Source: an uncultured Maribacter sp. (GTDB lineage Bacteria; Bacteroidota; Bacteroidia; Flavobacteriales; Flavobacteriaceae). From it: DNA of 8,566 nt. Positions 1 through 6,694 of this stretch are shown here, piece after piece. The notes beneath the pieces were generated by a model, which saw only the letters and a program-made list of their open reading frames with translations, searched no databases and was not told the DNA's origin. The stretch spans positions 1 through 8,566 of the forward strand of contig CAJQMW010000095.1 of the NCBI GenBank assembly GCA_905479535.1, written 5' to 3'. Each line of letters starts with the position of its first letter. Positions within the stretch are counted from its first letter, which is position 1. The translations under genes were made by a program, and so were the position numbers.

Positions 1-984
1 ACATCTGCAGGAACGATAATAGCGAAAGATTCTGAAACTAAAATTATTGATGGTGATGAACAAGTATTTATCAAAGGAATTCGCGGCAATGTAGCCTTCG
101 TGCGGGCTTGGAAGGCTGATAGCTCGGGAAATTTACAATATCGTATGACAGAGCAGAACTTCAATAGGGCAATGGCTACGGCCGCTGATTTGGTAATTGC
201 AGAAGTTCAAGAAATCGTTCCTGCCGGAGCGCTAGATCCGAATCAAATTCATACGCCCGGTTGTTTCGTAGATTACATCGTAGAGAAAAAATTATCTGAG
301 GCGGATTTGGGTAGCTCTGCCTCTGTCGGTTCCTCTAAAAAGGTTGACGAAAAAAGAATCAATATGGCCAAAAGGGCCTTTAAAGAACTACAAAAAGGCG
401 ATGTGGTAAATCTCGGGATTGGAATTCCTACCCTTGTAGCGGATTATATCAGACCTGAAGATGGCATCATTTTACATACTGAAAATGGGATGTTGGGCGT
501 AGGCCCGGAACCCAAAGATGGCAGGGGTGCCTTGTACTATCCGGTTAACGCTGGTAAAGTACCGGTAACCGCCGTACAGGGTAGTAGTTACTTCGATAGT
601 GCCGATAGTTTTGCAATGATTCGAGGCAAGCATATCGATGTTGCCATCATGGGAGGCTTGCAAATCGACGAAAAAGGAGATTTGGCGAATTGGGCCGTTC
701 CCGGAAAACCGCTCTTAGGCGTAGGAGGTGCTATGGATTTGGCCTCAGGAGCAAAACGGTTAATAGTGACGCTAAGCCATACTGATAGAAACGGTAATTC
801 GAAGATTGTTCCAAAATGTACTTTACCGTTAACGGCATCGAGCTGTATAGATACTTGCATTACAGACCTTGCTGTTTTTAAATATATCGATAATCGATTG
901 ACCTTGGTAGAGATAATGCCTGGTAGTTCTTTACAAGAAGTTCGAGACAATACAGAAGCTAAATTTGTAGAAAAAATTAAATAA
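1..984 (+). CDS. Fused 3-oxoacid (probably 3-oxoadipate) CoA-transferase, alpha-beta single chain, 5' truncated
   Basis: The frame is open from base 1 to the TAA at 982-984, giving 327 residues; the true start lies to the left. It would move CoA from succinyl-CoA to a 3-oxo acid in the cytoplasm. In-window residues 1 to about 96 match the end of subunit A (RAWKADSSGNLQYR, QNFNRAM, IVPAGALDPNQIHTPG). A linker rich in Ser, Lys and Glu (about 97-118) leads into a full subunit B: VNLGIGIPTLVADYI, the active-site motif HTENGMLG with the expected catalytic Glu at 481-483, SFAMIRGKHID, LANWAVPGK, GVGGAMDL and CTLPLT. Bacterial enzymes of this family (ScoAB, PcaIJ) are usually two proteins; here no stop separates them, as in eukaryotic SCOT. 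The missing part is roughly the first 130-150 residues. The PcaF-like thiolase 5 nt downstream favours 3-oxoadipate as substrate. Acetoacetate is the main alternative, and sequence alone cannot decide. Confidence 0.93.
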   Translation, partial: TSAGTIIAKDSETKIIDGDEQVFIKGIRGNVAFVRAWKADSSGNLQYRMTEQNFNRAMATAADLVIAEVQEIVPAGALDPNQIHTPGCFVDYIVEKKLSEADLGSSASVGSSKKVDEKRINMAKRAFKELQKGDVVNLGIGIPTLVADYIRPEDGIILHTENGMLGVGPEPKDGRGALYYPVNAGKVPVTAVQGSSYFDSADSFAMIRGKHIDVAIMGGLQIDEKGDLANWAVPGKPLLGVGGAMDLASGAKRLIVTLSHTDRNGNSKIVPKCTLPLTASSCIDTCITDLAVFKYIDNRLTLVEIMPGSSLQEVRDNTEAKFVEKIK

Positions 985-989
985 GTTAT

Positions 990-2201
990 ATGAAAGAAGC
1001 ATATATAGTAGATGCTATTCGTACTCCAATAGGAAGCTTCAGAGGAGCATTGTCTCAAGTTAGGGCAGATGATTTGGCAGCTATACCAATCAAGGCGCTT
1101 TTAGAACGATTTCCAAACCTTCCAAAGGAAGCTATTGAAGATGTAATCTTAGGATGTCATAACCAAGCAGGTGAGGATAATCGAAACGTAGCGCGAATGG
1201 CCTTGTTATTAGCAGGTCTGCCTTATTCCGTACCAGGAGAAACAATAAATAGATTATGCTCATCTGGAATGTCGGCCATTATTCACGCCAATAGAGCAAT
1301 TAAGGCCAATGATGGGGATGTCTTTATATCAGGTGGGATGGAACATATGTCAAGGGGTCCTTTCGTAATTTCAAAACCAAGTATTGCTTTTGGAAACGAT
1401 GCTAAAATGGAAGATTCCAGTTTCGGATGGCGGTTTGTGAACCCCAAACTACAGAAAATGTATGGAACGGATGCGATGGGCATCACTGCAGAAAATTTGG
1501 CGGAGCTCTATAACATTAGCAGGGAAGACCAAGACTTGTTCGCCTATAACTCGCAAATGAAAGCAGCCAGGGCTCAAAAAGAGGGCCGCTTAGCCGAAGA
1601 AATTGTGCCCGTTGAAATTCCACAGCGAAAAGGAGATGCTATCGTAGTTGACAAAGATGAGTTTATTCGACCGGATACAACGCCTGAAAAACTAGCTAAA
1701 CTAAGAACCGTCTTTAAAGAAGATGGAACAGTAACCGCTGGCAATGCTTCGGGTTTGAATGATGGTGCCGCAGCAATGCTAGTCACATCGGAGGATGCGT
1801 TAAAAAAATTTAATCTAAACCCAAAAGCTAGAATAGTGGCTTCAGCAGTGGTTGGGGTAGAACCAAAAATAATGGGCATAGGTCCGGTTAAGGCGACACA
1901 AAAAGCATTGTCCAAAGCGGGGCTTTCCCTTTCCGATTTGGATACTATGGAGTTTAATGAAGCCTTTTCTGCTCAAGCTTTAGCTTGCACACGCGAATTG
2001 GGTCTGGCCGATGACGATTCGAGAATCAACCCTAATGGTGGTGCCATAGCGATTGGACATCCTTTGGGGATGTCAGGAACAAGAATTGTTCAGGCTGCAA
2101 CGAATCATTTAGGGCGTTCTGGAGGCAGATACGGATTGGCTGCGATGTGCGTTGGTGTGGGCATGGGATATGCCGTTATTATTGAATATGTTGGCAATTA
2201 A
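990..2201 (+). CDS. pcaF: 3-oxoadipyl-CoA thiolase (acetyl-CoA C-acyltransferase), PcaF type
   Basis: A complete 403-residue thiolase, the usual length. It cleaves 3-oxoadipyl-CoA with CoA to succinyl-CoA and acetyl-CoA, the last step of the beta-ketoadipate pathway. The nucleophilic Cys90 lies in NRLCSSGMSAI, NEAF is at 323-326, the catalytic His357 is in NPNGGAIAIGHPLGMSG, and the second active-site Cys387 is in MCVGVGMG. The stretches NQAGEDNRNVARMALLLAGLP (split about residues 58-78) and VRADDLAAIP are typical of the PcaF/PaaJ branch rather than of acetoacetyl-CoA thiolases or FadA. The ATG at 990 follows the CoA-transferase stop by 5 nt with no good Shine-Dalgarno, which is normal for Bacteroidota; the two genes are almost certainly co-transcribed. 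The branch could also serve phenylacetate degradation (PaaJ), which shares this substrate. Family assignment is firm; the in vivo substrate is inferred. Confidence 0.93.
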   Translation: MKEAYIVDAIRTPIGSFRGALSQVRADDLAAIPIKALLERFPNLPKEAIEDVILGCHNQAGEDNRNVARMALLLAGLPYSVPGETINRLCSSGMSAIIHANRAIKANDGDVFISGGMEHMSRGPFVISKPSIAFGNDAKMEDSSFGWRFVNPKLQKMYGTDAMGITAENLAELYNISREDQDLFAYNSQMKAARAQKEGRLAEEIVPVEIPQRKGDAIVVDKDEFIRPDTTPEKLAKLRTVFKEDGTVTAGNASGLNDGAAAMLVTSEDALKKFNLNPKARIVASAVVGVEPKIMGIGPVKATQKALSKAGLSLSDLDTMEFNEAFSAQALACTRELGLADDDSRINPNGGAIAIGHPLGMSGTRIVQAATNHLGRSGGRYGLAAMCVGVGMGYAVIIEYVGN

Positions 2202-2223
2202 AAAGTTAAACCTTACTTATTAG

Positions 2224-2306
2224 TCCACTGTCTATCCTCCATGCTCAAACAACCAGAGAATCAAGTAGAAAATCGGTGATTTTAGTGGATATCTCATTTT
2301 TTTTTT
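2224..2306 (+). terminator. Possible transcription terminator after the thiolase gene
   Basis: TCCACT (2224-2229) pairs with AGTGGA (2284-2289), and inside this is a small perfect hairpin AAAATC-GGT-GATTTT (2269-2283). A run of ten T residues (2297-2306) follows 7 nt after the outer arm. The position, just after the operon stop and before a converging gene, suits a terminator. The stems are short, AT-rich and the outer loop is long (54 nt), so this is a weak call. Confidence 0.35.
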
Positions 2307-2309
2307 AAT

Positions 2310-2366
2310 GGCTTAAGCTGGACTAGTGGTGATTACGACTAACCTTACATAAATTCAATTTAAGCC
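2310..2366. repeat. 7-bp inverted repeat between converging genes
   Basis: GGCTTAA (2310-2316) and TTAAGCC (2360-2366) form a perfect inverted repeat around 43 nt, 12 nt beyond the stop of the GH3 gene. The left arm overlaps the palindrome GCTTAAGC (2311-2318). It might help end transcription from either side, but no T-run follows on the - strand, so its role is unknown. Confidence 0.3.
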
Positions 2367-2378
2367 ACCTTTTATTTC

Positions 2379-4442
2379 CTAATAACCATTGATACCCTCA
2401 CCAAAGTTGAACAGGGCGTAATTTTCGCCTTCCATGTAGCCCGGAACATCCGATTTTTGATTCTGGGCAGCAGCATCGGAAATTGGGGTGCTGAATGGCA
2501 TTTTAGCGCTTGGCTGAAATTTGCCCATCACAACGTCCAAAATAGCTTCAGGAGTTGTTCCGAATGTAGCCAGAACACCCTTGATATTTTGGGAATTTTC
2601 CGAATAGATTTCATCAATGGCCCATGGATTGCTATAGTTTACGGCCAAAATGGTCGTCTTCTTAGAGGTCAATTTATTGATGTAGTCCACATCAATATTA
2701 TTATATGAAAGACCCACATGAAGAGGACTTCCATCAGATGCAAATAGCGAGGGCCCTTGTGGAACAAGCCACAGTACGATTACATCAGACTTTTCGGGGG
2801 TGTCCACAAATTCTACATCCCAAGAATTGTCCTCTGTTTGAAAAATATTGGAGGGATTCGCATCTTCCTTATAGTGGTATGATTCGAAATACACTTTGGT
2901 TTTTGGCTTCAAGGGAAGCACTTTGTTGTCTTGGCTTCCGTTTCTCAACAACACTATCGATTTGCGCATGGCAAGGTCTGCCCGATCTTGAAATTCTTTT
3001 TTACCGATAGTATTAACGGCTAAATCTACATCGACATAGGGATTTTCGAAAAGGCCCAATCTAAATTTTTCAAGTAAAAGAAGATGGACCGATTCATCTA
3101 CCTTGGCAATGAGGTCTGGGTATTTTTTGAGGGTTAAAATCAATTGTTCAGGGTCCGCCGTACCTGAAAAAATGTTTACCCCCGCATCAATCGCCTTTTG
3201 ATAACGTTCTGTAATGCCAAGTTCCTCGACGCCCCATGGCATCATATCTATAGGCCCCGTATCTGAATTGATGATTCCTTGAAAACCTAGTTTATCGCGT
3301 AGAACTTCTTGCAGAATTCTTTTATTGTAGGCATATGCCACCTCTTCATATTCAGTGCCCACGGGGTAGGAGTAATAAGGCATAATCGACGACGTTCCTG
3401 CCTCGATGGCCGCCTTGAAGGGAATAAGATTGTTATCGAACATTCCCCCTGGAAAAACCTCTCTTTTGCCCCAATCAAAGTGTGGGTCTTGACCACCTTC
3501 CGTTGCCCCTCCACCAGGAAAATGCTTGGTAGTCAACGCGATGGAATTACTACCCAGCTCGTTGCCCTGAAAACCTAATACGACCTCACGCATTATATCG
3601 GCAGCGAGTTGGGCATCTTCTCCAAAAGTACCTTCAACCCTTTGCCATCTCGGTTCTGTTGCCAAATCGGCCATGTACATATAACCTTTCCGAATTCCGG
3701 CTGCTCGCCATTCCTGTCTTGCGATATCGGCAAATTCCCCTACCAATTTAAGATCGCGCATGGCCGCGAGACCTAGTTCACCCGGCCAGGTGGAAAACGG
3801 GGTTTTCCCAACACTCAAACCTATAGAGGCATCTATGTTAATATGATTTCTTGGATTCGAAGTAATAATTCCAGGTATTCCCAATCCGTCACTTTCACAA
3901 AGGGCCTGCAAATTGTTAGCCCATTCTGCAAGAATTCGAGGAGATGGATTAGCTCTTAAAATAAAATGCCTTTTGTGGAACTCCGTGACATCTTTAGTGG
4001 TTCCGGCCGCTCCCATATTAGGGACCGGTAATGGTTTTCGTGTGAAAATGTTGACGTCCATAACAGCATCGGTCTCATTAAACGAACTGGTAATGGGGCC
4101 AGTGGATTGCGGTTTGCTAAAAGCCCAGTCGTTTTCCAATCGTGTAGAACTGATAATCATAAAGCCAGCTTTTTGTTCCAAGCTCATTTTGGAAATTAGA
4201 TCTTGGCTTCGCTCTTCAATAGGTCGCCGCCAATCTTCGTAGGAATCCAATTCACCATTCTTGTTCAAGTCCTTGAACTGGTAACCATCAATTTCCAAAA
4301 GTTTTGCCGACCGATGACCTAATTCAGGTTGTGCGATTTTTTCTTCATTTGTTTTTGTTTCTCCGCAAGATATTGCTACCGCCAGCAATACGGTAATACC
4401 ACTTATGAACAAAAGTTTTCGTGCTATATTTATTGTCTTCAT
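2379..4442 (-). CDS. Glycoside hydrolase family 3 beta-glycosidase, lipoprotein
   Basis: A GH3 exo-acting beta-glycosidase of 687 residues that would remove terminal sugars (glucosidase or xylosidase type; specificity not readable). I prefer the ATG at 4442, whose product begins with a normal signal peptide (MKTINIARKLL, hydrophobic core, then AISC); an in-frame ATG at 4472 would add ten residues before it. Cys26 followed by GETKTNEE suggests a lipoprotein with an acidic export signal, so it may sit on the cell surface. Residues 58-69 form an EF-hand-like calcium loop (DLNKNGELDSYE). The barrel domain carries EPRWQR (263-268), KHFPGGG (306-312) and the predicted nucleophile Asp394 in GIINSDTGP (codon 3261-3263). 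The alpha/beta sandwich domain spans about 490-687 and ends at FNFGEGINGY, so there is no C-terminal fibronectin-III domain. Eroded transporter and secreted-protein relics lie just upstream. Confidence 0.93.
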   Translation of the reverse strand: MKTINIARKLLFISGITVLLAVAISCGETKTNEEKIAQPELGHRSAKLLEIDGYQFKDLNKNGELDSYEDWRRPIEERSQDLISKMSLEQKAGFMIISSTRLENDWAFSKPQSTGPITSSFNETDAVMDVNIFTRKPLPVPNMGAAGTTKDVTEFHKRHFILRANPSPRILAEWANNLQALCESDGLGIPGIITSNPRNHINIDASIGLSVGKTPFSTWPGELGLAAMRDLKLVGEFADIARQEWRAAGIRKGYMYMADLATEPRWQRVEGTFGEDAQLAADIMREVVLGFQGNELGSNSIALTTKHFPGGGATEGGQDPHFDWGKREVFPGGMFDNNLIPFKAAIEAGTSSIMPYYSYPVGTEYEEVAYAYNKRILQEVLRDKLGFQGIINSDTGPIDMMPWGVEELGITERYQKAIDAGVNIFSGTADPEQLILTLKKYPDLIAKVDESVHLLLLEKFRLGLFENPYVDVDLAVNTIGKKEFQDRADLAMRKSIVLLRNGSQDNKVLPLKPKTKVYFESYHYKEDANPSNIFQTEDNSWDVEFVDTPEKSDVIVLWLVPQGPSLFASDGSPLHVGLSYNNIDVDYINKLTSKKTTILAVNYSNPWAIDEIYSENSQNIKGVLATFGTTPEAILDVVMGKFQPSAKMPFSTPISDAAAQNQKSDVPGYMEGENYALFNFGEGINGY

Positions 4443-4499
4443 AGTACAGTATTTTACTTGTTTGTATTCCATCTTCCCCTTAAATAATGTGCGGCCATT

Positions 4500-4595
4500 T
4501 TAGGTTTTCTGTCCCTTGTCCTGTGCCTGCACTTTAAAAAGCATAATCGATAGTACAAAAAGCGAGGCCAACCTTATTTTCATGATAGATTTCAT
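4500..4595 (-). pseudogene. 31-codon signal-peptide-only frame, probable 5' relic of a secreted protein gene
   Basis: The frame starts at ATG 4595 (or at a second ATG, 4583) and ends at TAA 4500-4502. It reads MKSIMKIRLASLF..., a hydrophobic core, then FKVQAQDKGQKT and stop. This is a textbook Sec signal peptide with a likely cleavage after VQA, followed by only about eight mature residues. It starts 49 nt after the stop of the dctM relic, normal operon spacing, and lies in the same frame as the GH3 gene, with the TAA between them. The simplest reading is the surviving 5' end of a periplasmic or outer-membrane protein whose body was deleted, leaving the GH3 gene fused next to it. A functional leader peptide is less likely but not excluded. 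Confidence 0.5.
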
Positions 4596-4644
4596 TCTTG
4601 CCTTAATCCTTTGGTTAATATGTGTTACTTTTATTCATATCGTT

Positions 4645-4770
4645 TCATAAACCAAAAAATTCTGGTAGCCAAAGGCTCAGTTGAGGAAAATAGGTCACCA
4701 GAAAGAGCGCGAAAAACATGGCCATAAATAACGGTAAAAGAGGTCTTTCTGATGCGCCGGTCAAAGTGTA
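4645..4770 (-). pseudogene. 3' remnant of a TRAP transporter large permease (DctM family)
   Basis: Read on the - strand, 41 codons run from an in-frame TAG (4771-4773) to a TGA at 4645-4647. The peptide contains SERPLLPLFMAMFFALFLV, then TYFPQLSLWLPEFFGL. The pattern of a hydrophobic helix followed by TYxPxLSLWLP is the typical C-terminal end of DctM, the large membrane subunit of tripartite periplasmic transporters that import sialate, C4-dicarboxylates or uronates. The full protein is about 430 residues, so more than 90% is missing and the frame upstream is closed. Assigned by recalled family pattern, not by alignment. It suggests that a sugar-acid uptake operon once preceded the GH3 gene. 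Confidence 0.62.
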
Positions 4771-4838
4771 CTACGTGCGACGGATTAAACTGAGCATAGC
4801 AAACCAAGTGCGCCTAGTCGATTCCTTTGTGGTTAAAT

Positions 4839-4943
4839 TTACTGTTTATTTTTTAGTTTTTTCCTCATGGATTCCCTCTTTATGTCGACCCTATGCAAGG
4901 AGTTTTTTATCCTGTCCAAAATGGCATCGGCGTTACGCGAATC
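4839..4943 (-). other. Short coding-like open frame of unknown identity, possible gene relic
   Basis: Between TAA codons at 4944-4946 and 4839-4841 there is a 34-codon frame on the - strand that reads as a charged helix (ADAILDRIKNSLHRVDIKR..., ending KKLKNKQ). It has no start codon near its beginning; the only ATG gives 9 residues. It resembles the C-terminal tail of some protein, perhaps a regulator, but I do not recognise it. Its neighbour on the same strand is the dctM relic, so it may be another fragment of the same eroded locus. It may also be chance. Confidence 0.25.
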
Positions 4944-4955
4944 TTAGCATAACGC
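4930..4955. repeat. Small inverted repeat upstream of the bestrophin gene
   Basis: GCGTTA (4930-4935) and TAACGC (4950-4955) are perfect inverted arms around 14 nt. The two halves also look like loose direct copies (ACGCGAATCTTA and ACGCGGATTATC). It sits 71 nt before the chosen bestrophin start, so an operator is conceivable, but it equally lies inside decaying DNA. Confidence 0.3.
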
Positions 4956-5025
4956 GGATTATCATCACAAAAACGTAATGCGAAGTTTGAAACAGGATCA
5001 TTTTAGAAGTAAAGAGCCATATACC

Positions 5026-5916
5026 ATGAAAAATCTACCCAAATTCTTAAAAGAATTCGCACTTTCGCGAAAGGATTTTGTCTGGTCTTTTTCAATGTCT
5101 TCCATGACTTTTCTTGTCACAATCATTTATACTAAAACCATATTGGAAATTCCTTTGTTTATTCCAATGATTTTGGGAGTCGCCCTCTACACGTATTTCG
5201 GGGTCTTCATAAAAAATGCCTATCGCGAATGGTGTGAAGCTCAAAAAATATGGGAGGAACTTACAAGATATTCACAGGCCTTTTTCTTTCAAATAGCAAA
5301 TTGCACTTTTGACAATAACCAACATACTTCCCAAAAACTTCGGGAAATCCAGAGGAGGATCATCTACCGACACTTGGCCTATCTTGTTTCATTGAAGGAA
5401 ATGGCCAAACAAAATAATTCCAAAGATTTTAAAGGATACATTGCTAATAAGGAGTTTGCTTCTATAAAAAGGGCACATAACATCCCGTTAAAGATTTTGG
5501 AGCTTCAATCCAAAGAGCTAAAGATTTTAAATAAAGACGGCTATATAAATCAACAAGCTTTTCTGAGTCTACACAATTTAGTAATAAAGTTTATCCATTG
5601 TATCGGTAGTTGTGAATTTATTGCCAACAAAGATTTCAATGACACCAACTATACGTTGGGCAAAGTGTATATCTTTTTGCTTATATCATGCGTGACATGG
5701 AGTGCTGTCCCATATGTAGGTCCTTGGTCCATTGTTTTTGGGACGTCCATTGGATATAGTCTATTCCTGCTACGCAATCTTCAAAAATACTATTTGACGC
5801 CCTTTAATGATATAAAGTCCAGAATTGAGATTGACAAAACCATTAATGAAATTGAATATGCCTCATTGTCATCAATTGTCGGAGAAGAACTAAACGTTCT
5901 ATTAAGGAATATCTAA
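5026..5916 (+). CDS. Divergent bestrophin-family (UPF0187-like) membrane protein
   Basis: A 296-residue integral membrane protein, the usual size for bacterial bestrophins, which form pentameric ion channels. I chose ATG 5026 because MKNLPKFLKEF resembles family N-termini; an in-frame ATG at 4978 would add 16 polar residues. Hydrophobic segments lie at about 18-38, 43-63 and 213-250 (the last long enough for two helices). Family-like motifs are NAYREWCEAQKIW (64-76, compare N..Y.RW.EAR..WG), IYRHLAYLVSLK (113-124), CIGSCEFIANKDF (192-204, compare GACERI.NTP) and LTPFNDIKSRIEI (257-269, compare the PF...P...IE end). Several normally conserved residues differ: Gly after the WEAR-W motif, Arg in CER and the NTPIP run. 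Whether it conducts ions is therefore uncertain. It stands alone, flanked by eroded DNA and a converging gene. Confidence 0.72.
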   Translation: MKNLPKFLKEFALSRKDFVWSFSMSSMTFLVTIIYTKTILEIPLFIPMILGVALYTYFGVFIKNAYREWCEAQKIWEELTRYSQAFFFQIANCTFDNNQHTSQKLREIQRRIIYRHLAYLVSLKEMAKQNNSKDFKGYIANKEFASIKRAHNIPLKILELQSKELKILNKDGYINQQAFLSLHNLVIKFIHCIGSCEFIANKDFNDTNYTLGKVYIFLLISCVTWSAVPYVGPWSIVFGTSIGYSLFLLRNLQKYYLTPFNDIKSRIEIDKTINEIEYASLSSIVGEELNVLLRNI

Positions 5917-6136
5917 TACCTTTTTTGTAACCATAATTCATGTAGACTAAAACTAAAAATGATGGAATTTAAAGTATTTATATAGAGCTTTATATTTTGA
6001 ATGAAATCATAGATTTCTACAGCCAATTTCAATGATTGAACTGAAGTTTGGTTTACTCCTAATCCCTAAATTGTTTTGGAGTTGATTTGGATAAGTTTAT
6101 TTGTGCCCAATTCCCTATTCTAAGTTCACAATGATT
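5917..6136. other. AT-rich gap between converging genes
   Basis: This 220-nt stretch separates the bestrophin stop from the stress-protein stop. It has a short T-run directly after the bestrophin stop and a tiny hairpin TTCAA-TGA-TTGAA (6028-6040). I see no open frame and no convincing terminator. Confidence 0.4.
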
Positions 6137-6580
6137 TTAAGGTTGGAGGGGAACGGACAAAAGGGGAATTTTCAATTCGTCCACTAAATCCTTTTTCCTG
6201 TTTGCAGCAAGCAAATCATATAAAAAATTTTTTTTTCGGTGCCCCGCGACAACAAGATTAATATTATACTTATTTACCATATTCTTGATAGTTTTGGTAA
6301 TAGAGCCCTGAATTAAGAGCCCCTCTGCCGGAACATCATGATTCTTGGTAATCTCCTTCGCTTCTTGCTCCACAAATTTTTTTGCCTTTTCTCGATCCTC
6401 TGCTCTTTTCTCATAAAGATATTGAGGTCCTGCTTCGCGAAGAAGCAAGTCTTCAGGATCGGCTTTTGAGACATGGACTATCCAGAGCTTTCCACCTGTG
6501 CTTTTTGCTATTTTCACGGCTTGGTCAAAAAGTTGCTTCGCATCCTGAGACAAACTAATTGCGACTAATATATTTTTCAT
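6137..6580 (-). CDS. Universal stress protein, UspA family, single domain
   Basis: A complete 147-residue cytoplasmic protein with the UspA fold: MKNILVAISLSQDAKQLFDQAVKIA at the start (split strand-helix), KLWIVHVSK (31-39), the helix with IKNMVNKYNINLVVAGH (98-114) and the closing strand IPLLSVP (138-144). Such proteins aid survival under starvation, oxidative or other stress, often by binding ATP. The ATP-binding members carry G-x2-G-x9-G-S/T; here the region reads GHRKKNFLYDLLAANRKKD (113-131) and has only the first Gly, so it probably binds nucleotide poorly or in another way. The first strand also has AISLSQDA in place of the usual VD.S..S. It lies on the same strand as the quinone oxidoreductase, but the 444-nt gap argues for its own promoter. 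Confidence 0.9.
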   Translation of the reverse strand: MKNILVAISLSQDAKQLFDQAVKIAKSTGGKLWIVHVSKADPEDLLLREAGPQYLYEKRAEDREKAKKFVEQEAKEITKNHDVPAEGLLIQGSITKTIKNMVNKYNINLVVAGHRKKNFLYDLLAANRKKDLVDELKIPLLSVPLQP

Positions 6581-6592
6581 GAATGTAAATTT

Positions 6593-6602
6593 TTAACGTT
6601 AA
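6593..6602. promoter_or_regulatory. Perfect palindrome just upstream of the universal stress protein start
   Basis: TTAACGTTAA is a perfect 10-bp palindrome 13 nt before the ATG of the stress protein gene (ATG at 6580-6578). The position would place it in the 5' leader or at the promoter. A binding site for a dimeric regulator is possible, but AT-rich palindromes of this size occur by chance. Confidence 0.3.
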
Positions 6603-6694
6603 TTACAATGTTTCAATTTTGACCATAAATTTTCATTTAAACCGATAACCTGTTAAATATAAAAAATCATGGTGGAGTTTTGAGAGCTGCACAC

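Noticed and set aside
588..1058. 156-codon - strand frame opposite the CoA-transferase
   Set aside because: It lies entirely antisense to strongly supported coding sequence and has no recognisable domain.
2209..2348. Direct repeat AACCTTAC (2209-2216 and 2341-2348)
   Set aside because: Only 8 bases, no flanking similarity and no element between the copies; expected by chance.
3309..3578. + strand frame inside the GH3 gene
   Set aside because: Shadow of the GH3 coding frame; the GH3 motifs KHFPGGG and others lie on the opposite strand here.
4443..4472. Upstream ATG at 4472 as the GH3 start, with AAGGGGA just before it
   Set aside because: It would put ten polar residues before a normal signal peptide, the purine-rich word is too close to the ATG, and Shine-Dalgarno pairing is seldom used in Bacteroidota. 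It remains possible.
4810..4840. tRNA T-loop-like word GTCGATTCC
   Set aside because: No acceptor, D or anticodon stem can be assembled around it on either strand.
4718..4978. 86-codon + strand open frame
   Set aside because: It runs antisense to the dctM relic, has an improbable composition for a protein, and no family features; I read it as a chance frame.
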